A stretch of 19,704 nt of DNA from positions 1 to 19,704 of the forward strand of contig JAIFMA010000098.1 of the NCBI GenBank assembly GCA_020048795.1, read 5' to 3'. The stretch comes from Rhodoferax sp. Lineage in GTDB: Bacteria; Pseudomonadota; Gammaproteobacteria; Burkholderiales; Burkholderiaceae_C. Position numbers and translations under genes: made by a program. The first letter of the stretch is position 1. The number at the start of each line of letters is the position of its first letter. The notes below the pieces were generated by a model. It was not told where the DNA came from and did not search any database. It saw nothing but the letters and a program-made list of their open reading frames with translations. Shown here piece after piece: positions 1 through 6,836 of this stretch.

Positions 1-536
1 TGGCGATTTTGTTTTTGGTGGTGTTTTCCATCGAACTGGGCTGGGCACCGTTTTGCTGCGCCGGGCCCCCCGGGGTGGCACCGGGCGAAGTCACCTGGGG
101 CCAGCGCGTCAGGCACCTGATGCTGCCGGCACTCACCCTGTCATTGGTGGGTGTGGCGCAACTGACGCTGCACACGCGCGACAAGATGCGTGAGGTGATG
201 GCCAGCGACTACGCCACGCTGGCCCGCTCGCAGGGCTTGGGGCCACTGCGCATTGCCTGGCGCCACGGCCTGCGCAATGCGGCGCTACCCGCCATGACCC
301 TGCAGTTTGCCCATTTGGGCGAGTTATTTGGCGGCTCGATTCTGGCTGAAACCGTGTTTTCCTACCCCGGCCTGGGCCAGGCCACGGTGCTGGCCGGCAC
401 CCGCGGTGATGCACCCCTGCTGCTGGGCATTGCCTTGTTTGCCACGCTGTTTGTGTTTGTCGGCAACACCCTGGCCGACCTGCTGCACCGGGTGCTGGAC
501 CCGCGCCAGCGCCGCCCAGCCATGGCTGCCGCATGA
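1..536 (+). CDS. ABC importer permease, DppB/NikB type (5' end cut off)
   Basis: Inner-membrane permease of a peptide/nickel-type ABC importer, paired with the next gene to form the channel. The reading frame is open from the window edge, so the N-terminus lies upstream and only about 177 residues are visible. The stretch with ASDYATLARSQGLG followed by RHGLRNAALPA is the family's cytoplasmic EAA-type coupling loop, which contacts the ATPases. It is followed by hydrophobic segments (ALFATLFVFVGNTLADLL) and a C-terminal LDPRQR, as usual in DppB-like proteins. The stop overlaps the next start as ATGA, indicating translational coupling. The substrate cannot be told from the permease; the solute-binding protein gene is presumably upstream of the window. 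Confidence 0.9.
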   Translation, partial: AILFLVVFSIELGWAPFCCAGPPGVAPGEVTWGQRVRHLMLPALTLSLVGVAQLTLHTRDKMREVMASDYATLARSQGLGPLRIAWRHGLRNAALPAMTLQFAHLGELFGGSILAETVFSYPGLGQATVLAGTRGDAPLLLGIALFATLFVFVGNTLADLLHRVLDPRQRRPAMAAA

Positions 537-1360
537 ACCCACTGTGGCTGAGCAACCGGGGTCGCACGCTGTTGGGTGCCGGCCTGGCCTTGGGCCTGTT
601 GCTGGCGATTGCCCTCAGTGCCGCGCTGTTGCCAGAGCGGGGCCTGAGCAGCAACCTGGGCCAGCGCGCCCTGCCACCTGACTCAGCGCACTTGTTTGGC
701 ACCGACCCGCTGGGCCGCGAGATGCTGGTGCGCACCCTCAAGGGGCTGGCCGTCAGCCTGCAGGTGGGCTTGCTGTCAGCCAGCTTGGCCGCGCTGCTGG
801 CGGTGGCGCTGGGTGTGTTGTCGGCGCTGCACCGGTACCTGGACTTTTGTGTGGCAGCGCTGATTGACCTGACCATGGCACTGCCGCATCTGGTGCTGCT
901 GATTTTGATCTCGATTGCCGCAGGCGGCGGCACCCGTGGCGTCATCGTTGCCGTGATTCTGTCGCACTGGCCAAATCTGGCGCGGGTGGTGCGCGCCGAG
1001 GTGCATGCCTTGCTGGTGGCAGACTATGTGGCGATTGCTGCCAAGCTTGGGCGCAGCCGCTGGCAAGTAGCCTTGCAGCATGTGCTGCCGCAGGTGTTGC
1101 CGCAAGTGCTGGTGGGGGCCGTGCTGCTGTTTCCGCATGCCATTCTTCACGAAGCGGGCATGACTTTTCTGGGCTTTGGCCTGGAGCCGCATTTGCCCGC
1201 CATTGGGGTGCTGCTGGCCGAATCGATGCGTTATCTGACAGCCGGGCTATGGTGGCTGGGCGTGCTGCCAGGCCTGTCGCTGTTGCTGATGGTGCTGACT
1301 TTTGAGCGGGTGGCCAGCGGCTTGCGGCTGGTGCTGGACCCCCGGCGTTCACAGGAGTAA
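533..1360 (+). CDS. ABC importer permease, DppC/NikC type
   Basis: Second membrane subunit of the peptide/nickel-type importer, 275 residues, a normal length for DppC/NikC. An N-terminal membrane segment (about residues 12-33) is followed by the characteristic GTDPLGREMLVRTL motif at about 57-70, then further membrane helices. The coupling loop reads VADYVAIAAKLGRSRWQVALQH (about 162-183; only its opening and end are cited here as VADYVAIAAKLG and WQVALQH). The end LVLDPR is typical. The ATG lies inside the upstream stop (ATGA overlap at 533-536), which fixes the start. It is followed after 6 bp by the first ATPase gene. Peptide, nickel or another small solute are all possible substrates. Confidence 0.92.
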   Translation: MNPLWLSNRGRTLLGAGLALGLLLAIALSAALLPERGLSSNLGQRALPPDSAHLFGTDPLGREMLVRTLKGLAVSLQVGLLSASLAALLAVALGVLSALHRYLDFCVAALIDLTMALPHLVLLILISIAAGGGTRGVIVAVILSHWPNLARVVRAEVHALLVADYVAIAAKLGRSRWQVALQHVLPQVLPQVLVGAVLLFPHAILHEAGMTFLGFGLEPHLPAIGVLLAESMRYLTAGLWWLGVLPGLSLLLMVLTFERVASGLRLVLDPRRSQE

Positions 1361-1366
1361 CCAAAC

Positions 1367-2284
1367 ATGTTGCATGTGCAAGACCTGTGCGTCAGTTTTA
1401 CCCGCTATCAGGGCTTGATGGCACGCCACGAAACGCGGGTGCTTGACGGCGTGGATGTCGATGCCAAACCCGGCGAGTTGCTGGCTTTGGTCGGGCAAAG
1501 TGGTGCGGGCAAAAGCCTGTTTGCCCATGCCGTGCTGGGCATCCTGCCGCACAATGCCCGCGTGACCGGGCGCATCGACTTTGATGGCGAAACATTGGAT
1601 GCCAGGCGCCAGCGCCAGTTGCGTGGCAAGCGCATCGCGCTGGTGCCGCAAGCTGTCACCTGGCTCGACCCCACGGCCAGCGCTGCCCGCCAGGTGGCCT
1701 GGGGGGCCAGCGCCGCCACCCAGGCGGCAGACCGGCACAACGTGTTCAAGGAATTTGCCCGCTATGACCTGGCCGAAGAGGCCATGGACCTGTTTGCCCA
1801 CCAGCTCTCGGGTGGCATGGCGCGCCGGGTGCTGACCGCCATAGCCACCATTTCGCGCGCAGATCTGTTGATTGCTGACGAACCCACCACCGGGCTGGAT
1901 CCGCAAGTGTGTGCGCTGGCGCTGAAACTGCTGCGCGGCTTAGCCGACCAGGGGCACACTGTGGTGGTCATCACCCATGACCTGTCGGCGGTGCTGGGGT
2001 TTGCCGACCGGGTGGCCATTTTGCAGGGTGGGCGCACGGTGGAAATCATCGCAGCCGGCGCGTTTGGCAACGGCGGCCTGACCCATCCCTATTCACAAGC
2101 CTTGCGTGCCGCGCTGCCCGAATACGGCTTTGTCGCCGCTGTAGAACAGCAGACGCCGCTGTCGCCCGGCACACCCGGCTGCCTGCACCGCCAGGAATGC
2201 CAGCGCGCCAGCGCCCACTGCAGCCACACCACGCCGCCCTGGCTGGAACTGGCGCATACGCGGGTCAGATGCCACCATGTTTGA
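1367..2284 (+). CDS. ABC importer ATP-binding protein, DppD/NikD type
   Basis: Cytoplasmic ATPase subunit that drives the importer, 305 residues. Walker A is GQSGAGKS (about 43-50), the signature is LSGGMARRV (about 146-154), Walker B is LLIADEPTTGLD (about 166-177) and the switch histidine is in VITHD. The C-terminus carries the cysteine-containing tail of the oligopeptide/dipeptide ATPase family (GCLHRQEC, then further Cys to CHHV), which separates it from generic ABC ATPases. An AGGAG at 1353-1357 lies nine bases before the ATG and overlaps the end of the permease gene, supporting this start. The last eight bases overlap the next ATPase gene in another frame. Confidence 0.93.
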   Translation: MLHVQDLCVSFTRYQGLMARHETRVLDGVDVDAKPGELLALVGQSGAGKSLFAHAVLGILPHNARVTGRIDFDGETLDARRQRQLRGKRIALVPQAVTWLDPTASAARQVAWGASAATQAADRHNVFKEFARYDLAEEAMDLFAHQLSGGMARRVLTAIATISRADLLIADEPTTGLDPQVCALALKLLRGLADQGHTVVVITHDLSAVLGFADRVAILQGGRTVEIIAAGAFGNGGLTHPYSQALRAALPEYGFVAAVEQQTPLSPGTPGCLHRQECQRASAHCSHTTPPWLELAHTRVRCHHV

Positions 2285-2891
2285 GGCGGTTGACCTGTCG
2301 TTTGCCTATAGCCGTCCCGGGCGCCGGCTGCTCGACGGCGTATCACTGCGCCTGCAGCCCGGTCAGCTATTGGGCATTTGCGGGCCGTCGGGCACCGGCA
2401 AAACCACACTGGCGCGCATTTTGGGGGCTTATCTGTCACCCAGTTCGGGCTGCGTCAGGCTCCACGGTGCACCCGTTTCAAGCGTCGGCGCGTCCCCGGT
2501 GCAAGTGGTGTTTCAACATGCCGAAACCGCGGTTGATCCGCGCTGGAAAATCCGGCGCATCCTCAACGAAGGCTGGCCGCCCGATGCTGCAACGCTGGCG
2601 CGCTTTGGCATCCGCGCCGACTGGTTGGACCGCTATCCCCATGAACTCTCAGGCGGCGAGTTACAGCGGGTGGCGCTGGTGCGGGCGCTGGTGCCCCAGC
2701 TTCAGGTGCTGATTACCGACGAGCTGACTGCGATGCACGATGCCATCGCCCAGGCGCGCCTGTGGCGGGCGTTGCTGGAAGCCACGCAGGCCCGCCAAAT
2801 CGCCGTCATTGCCATTTCACACGATACCGCGCTGCTGCAAGCCATTGGTGCCAACACCCTGGCGCTGCGTGACGGGCGTTTGGGCGCATGA
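2277..2891 (+). CDS. ABC importer ATP-binding protein, DppF/NikE type (short)
   Basis: Second ATPase of the heterodimeric motor, 204 residues. It holds Walker A GPSGTGKTT (about 37-45), a Q-loop at VVFQHAE, signature LSGGELQRVALVRAL (about 123-137), Walker B with catalytic Glu as VLITDELTAMHD, and the switch histidine in AISHD. It stops shortly after the core fold and lacks the C-terminal extension of long DppF/OppF proteins, so it is closer in length to compact NikE-like subunits. Its start lies within the end of the preceding gene (8-bp overlap), so expression is probably coupled. It is the last gene of the visible operon and converges on HK2. All catalytic motifs are present, so it should be active. 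Confidence 0.9.
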   Translation: MFEAVDLSFAYSRPGRRLLDGVSLRLQPGQLLGICGPSGTGKTTLARILGAYLSPSSGCVRLHGAPVSSVGASPVQVVFQHAETAVDPRWKIRRILNEGWPPDAATLARFGIRADWLDRYPHELSGGELQRVALVRALVPQLQVLITDELTAMHDAIAQARLWRALLEATQARQIAVIAISHDTALLQAIGANTLALRDGRLGA

Positions 2892-2908
2892 ATCACCTCA
2901 GGACACTG

Positions 2909-2927
2909 GCCGCAGTGACGTTGCGGC
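2909..2927 (+). terminator. Small inverted repeat after the ABC operon (weak)
   Basis: GCCGCA at 2909-2914 and TGCGGC at 2922-2927 form a perfect 6-bp stem with a 7-base loop, 17 bases after the stop of the last ABC gene. No T-run follows, so a rho-independent terminator is not supported; it could protect the mRNA 3' end or be chance. The rest of the 2892-3040 convergent gap holds nothing recognisable. Confidence 0.2.
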
Positions 2928-3040
2928 AAAGCCTCCCGCTCCACCCTTGCAGCGCTCGTTGTCGATACCGACGATAGCTATGGCAAAGCGCTGTCAACAA
3001 TATTGGGCTCAAAATGCTGGCCTGGCTTTGCCCACATCCA

Positions 3041-5780
3041 TCACGCACAGGCCTGCGGCACAGGCCGCTGCGGCAACTCCAGTTCGGTCAAGGCGCTTAG
3101 CAACATTTCAAAAAGTGCAATCGGGTCAACCGGCTTGGTCAGGCGATAACGCACTGCGGCGGCACCAGCGTTCAGCGGGTCTTGCGCAAGCACCTCGGCG
3201 GTCATGCCAATCACGGGGGTCTGCAGGTAACCCCCGATTTGGCGTATCTGCTGTATCACGTCCGAACCCTGGACTTGGGGCATTTGCAAGTTCAAAAAAA
3301 TCACCCGGTAGCGATGTTGCCTTGTCAGTTCAAGAGCATCTTGACAATCCGTCGCCGTGTCCACAACCAAATCTGCCGATTTCAATAGCCGCTGGACAAC
3401 TTCGCGGTTGACCGGATCATCGTCTACAACCAACACGCGGCTTTCACTGTAACGCTGCTGCACCAGGGTCTTGGCATCAACATGGGCCAGGTCGGTCGGG
3501 GCATCCACATCATTGGTATCTGACGCCCATTTTTTCAGTTTCGCGGTAAACCAAAAAACACTACCCAAACCCGGTGTACTGCTGGCACCTGCCGCGCCAC
3601 CCATCAATTCGGCAAGCCGCTGGGTAATCTTCAGCCCGAGTCCGGTTCCCCCGTACTTGCGGGTCATCGAATTGTCGGCCTGCTCAAAGGCGTGAAAGAG
3701 CCGCGACATCGCTTCAGGGGCAATGCCAATGCCGGTGTCTTGCACCTCAAAGCGCACTTCAACGGCATCCATGGTTTCGGCTTGCACATCAGCGCGCAGT
3801 GTCACCGTGCCTTTTTGGGTGAATTTGATGGCATTCGAAGCGTAGTTGAGCAAGGCCTGTTGCAGGCGCATGGCATCGCCCACCAGTCGCTGAGGTAAAT
3901 ATGTGGCCCTCTATCACGACCCGGATCCCTTTGGATCTGGCCCGGTCAGACATCATGGCACCGACGTTGGCCAGCAAGCCGCCCGGCATCACCGGCACTT
4001 CCTCCAGTTCCAACTTGCCCGCTTCGATCTTCGACAGGTCAAGGACGTTGTTGATGATGCCGAGCAAATGCTGTGCGGCGGTGTCAATCTTGTCGAAATA
4101 CGCTTTTTGGCGCGGGCTCACACCTTCAAGTTGCAGCAGATGGGCCATGCCCAAAATGGCGTTGATGGGTGTGCGAATTTCATGACTCATATTCGCCAGG
4201 AAAGCACTTTTGGCATAGCTGGCCGCCAGGGCTGCTTCGTGCATTTGTTTCAAATGGGTCACGTCTGTGGCAAAAATCACGTGTTGTCCGCCGGGCGTCT
4301 TTCGCCCGATGATTTGCAGCCATCGGCCATCACTCAGTTTCAACTCCCAATCCATGTGATCGTTTTTGTGCACCACCATACGTTCGGCAACCCACTCATC
4401 CACGCGGCCCGATGCTTCAGGGTAAATCCCGCGTTCTGCGCCAGACCGAAGGATTCCCTCGAATGTCATGGCAAAAATCTCTGATTGATCTGTAGACCTT
4501 ATCAGTTGGCGAAACTGTTCGTTGTAAAAAACCAGTCTGTCCGCCTCATCAAACACGGTAAAGGATGCGTCAATGGCATCAATCGCGGCGCGCAGAATTT
4601 GTGCGCTTTCCAGCGACGCCTGCTCCATGCGATTGAGTCTGGCATCTGCCACTCGCTTTACCGCGAGCGAATCGATGTGGGCGTTAAACCCGGCAATCAA
4701 GCTGGTAATTTCGTCCTGCTGCTCGGGCATCGGCAATGCCTTGTGCACCGCCTCCGGCTCGGCCTGCAATTGCCGGAAACCATCGGAAACAGCTCGAATT
4801 GGCATCACCACCGTCTTGGCGTAATACCGTGCCAACCCGGCAATACTGGCAAGGCAGGCCAGCAAAAGGACCAGGCCAGACAGCGCCAGTTGGTTCACCG
4901 GATCGGTCTGCAAAGCCAGAGGTACGGCAAAAAAAAGGTAACCATCGATATTGGGCAGTGCCATGGTGGTGACGATCACCTCCTCACCATCAAGTTTTAA
5001 TCGATGGGTGGACGCTGTATCACTTGCCAGGTCCAGCAAGGCTTGTGCCATTGGCAACCCAACAAGCGCCGGATTGTCGTGATACATCAGCCTGCCACGC
5101 CGGTCTGTCGCCATCAGCCTGCCACCCAAGGGTGCAGCCTGACTCTGAAAATAGCCGTGGAGCACTTCATTGCTGAGATTGATCACCAGCAGACCAATGG
5201 TTTGATTACCGCCGGTCTGCGGAGAAAAGTGATGCATCAAACGCGTCAGCGTGATCACCTTTTTTTGCGGCGACGCGGTGTTGATGTTGTCATCAATACC
5301 GCGCCACAACGCTGCGCCTTGCGCTGCCTCACTCTCCTGCATCATTTGGTTCACAATCGTCATGCCAACCTCATTGACGCGGAGTGTTTCGCCCACATGA
5401 AAGTGTTTACCCTTGAGCGAGAACAGGTCGATCGACACCAGACCTTTGACACGCACAAAATTGTTCAGCAAATAGCCAATCTGCGCGCGCGCATTGAGCA
5501 TGGCATAACTGCCCGCCGACTGTCGATCAACTTCAAACAGTGCGTCAATGACCGCTTCGTTGCCAACAACACTGGCTGCCAGGTCCTCCACCTGGCTGCG
5601 GTAAAGCTCGAAATAAGCCGCCACATCTGACGCAATTCGCTGGTGGTAGGTGCTGGCTTGCCCGATGACGATGTTGCGGGCCACAAAAAATACGCTGATA
5701 CCGTACACCAGCAGTGGCACGCTGCCAGCAATCAACAGGTAACCAACCAGCTTGCCCGTGATGTTGATGGGCCACTTCAT
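3041..5780 (-). pseudogene. Hybrid sensor histidine kinase HK2, split by a one-base frameshift
   Basis: Membrane hybrid kinase in two overlapping frames (5780-3789, then continuing to 3041). The span is 2740 nt, one base more than 913 codons, so removing one base restores a 912-residue protein. Order: TM1 (about 11-35), periplasmic sensor (about 40-290), TM2 (about 298-318), HAMP-like linker, PAS (about 395-510), HisKA with H533 in NMSHEIRTP, the frameshift after residue 627, HATPase with N-box NYASNAIKF and G-boxes DTGIGIA and GGTGLGLKI, then a receiver. The receiver keeps its acidic cluster (VVDDD), MTAE Thr and TKP Lys, but has Asn (FLNLQMP) where the phospho-accepting Asp belongs. The start overlaps the stop of the binding-protein gene as ATGA. 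Codon use looks normal in both halves, so the break is recent or a sequence error. Confidence 0.85.
3896..3903 (-). other. Frameshift site inside HK2
   Basis: On the minus strand the frame reads CAC ATA TTT ACC and loses homology. Reading CAC ATA, skipping one T, then TTA CCT CAG CGA gives the expected kinase sequence (EGH-I-LPQRLVGDAMRLQQ) leading into the N-box. The extra base lies in the run of three T at 3897-3899. In the original frame translation would end 36 residues later at 3789. Confidence 0.85.
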
Positions 5781-6814
5781 TTCTTGAATTGACTGGTTGT
5801 AATCAGCCGGGTCTCGATCAGCGTCACCTCGGGCACGGTGTCGCCCTTGATCAGGCGCGTGGCCAGCATGACACCCTGAAATCCTTGCTCTGCAGCCTGT
5901 TGATCCACCGTCACCGCCAAACGCCCGGCTTTAACCTCTGCCACCGCCTCGGCCATCGCATCATAGGCGGCCACCTTGACGGTGCTGCGCCGACTTTCTT
6001 GCAGATACTTCAGGGCGCCAAGCCCCATCATGTCATTGGCAGCAAACAACAAGGTGATGTCAGGGTGCCTGGCAAACAATTGTTTGGCGACCTGGTAGCC
6101 TTCGTCAATTTTCCAATGAGCGGTCTCGGACACGACCAGCTTGACCGCCTTGTTTTCAGAAAAGGCACGTTTGGCACCCATCATGCGTTCATTGGCGTTA
6201 TGGGCGCTGCGAATGCCCTCGATGATGGCTGCCTGGGTGCCCGGCCTGACCCCGCTGGCAATCAAACTGGCCGCCGCATGCGCCGCCTTTTCGTTGTCCA
6301 CACCCACAAACGCAATGCCAGCCATTCCTGCAAGCCTGAGTGCCTCAGGATCAATCCGGTTGTCGATATTGACCAGTTTGATGCCCGCAGCAGCGGCCTT
6401 TTTCAGCACCGGAATCAAGCGCTGCGAGTCACCTGGCGTAATCACGATGGCATTGACCCCGGCTTTGATCAGGTCATCAATGATCAACATTTGCTGCTCG
6501 ATGGAGGTCTCCTGGGCTGCCGTTTTGACCACCAGTTCAATGTCCAACGCACCTTCAGCGCGCCGTGCACCTTTTTCTACCTCAAGAAAAAACGGGTTGG
6601 TCAGCGTTTTCATGACCAGCGCAATTTTTTGTTTTGGCGCTGCCGGTTTGGCTGCGGCGCCGGGCTCGGGCTGCTTGTCCACAGTTGCCATGGTTGGGCG
6701 GCCAGCATCACCGCAACCCGCCAGCCCCACTAAAAACACCCACACCAACAGACACCACAAGCGCATGATGCGAACCGAAAAGCCTGCCGTGGACAAAGTG
6801 TTCATGTGGGTCAT
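5777..6814 (-). CDS. Periplasmic sugar-type substrate-binding lipoprotein, probable kinase co-sensor
   Basis: Type I periplasmic binding protein (Peripla_BP_4, RbsB-like), 345 residues from this start. The N-terminus has a hydrophobic signal segment ending in the lipobox LAGC (Cys34), so the mature protein is probably a lipoprotein. The core starts at KIALVMKTLTNPFFLEVEKG and contains IDDLIKAGVNAIVITPGD, VNIDNRID and FAANDMMGLGALKYL, all typical of ribose/galactose binders. The frame is open further upstream to 6958, but that would run into the HK1 gene; 6814 lies 22 bases after the HK1 stop. ATG at 6805 or 6766 is also possible and no good ribosome-binding site decides. The stop overlaps the HK2 start (ATGA) and no permease or ATPase lies beside it, so a role resembling TorT or LuxP is inferred. 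Ligand unknown. Confidence 0.85.
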   Translation of the reverse strand: MTHMNTLSTAGFSVRIMRLWCLLVWVFLVGLAGCGDAGRPTMATVDKQPEPGAAAKPAAPKQKIALVMKTLTNPFFLEVEKGARRAEGALDIELVVKTAAQETSIEQQMLIIDDLIKAGVNAIVITPGDSQRLIPVLKKAAAAGIKLVNIDNRIDPEALRLAGMAGIAFVGVDNEKAAHAAASLIASGVRPGTQAAIIEGIRSAHNANERMMGAKRAFSENKAVKLVVSETAHWKIDEGYQVAKQLFARHPDITLLFAANDMMGLGALKYLQESRRSTVKVAAYDAMAEAVAEVKAGRLAVTVDQQAAEQGFQGVMLATRLIKGDTVPEVTLIETRLITTSQFKK

Positions 6815-6836
6815 GCCGTGAGGTGAAACGTTGGCT

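Noticed and set aside
2277..2891. Last ABC ATPase as a truncated pseudogene
   Set aside because: All ATPase motifs including the catalytic Glu and switch His are present; compact NikE-like subunits are normal.
2740..3411. Plus-strand open frame bridging the ABC operon end and the HK2 end
   Set aside because: It overlaps the last ATPase in another frame and the HK2 receiver antisense, and has no recognisable domain.
3896..3903. Programmed ribosomal frameshift in HK2
   Set aside because: A +1 shift would be needed, with no stop or rare-codon pause at the site and no upstream stimulatory element seen; mutation or sequence error is simpler.
5004..6733. Long plus-strand open frames opposite HK2 and the binding protein
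   Set aside because: They run antisense to genes with clear domains, are rich in His, Arg and Gln as expected of shadow frames, and show no motif.
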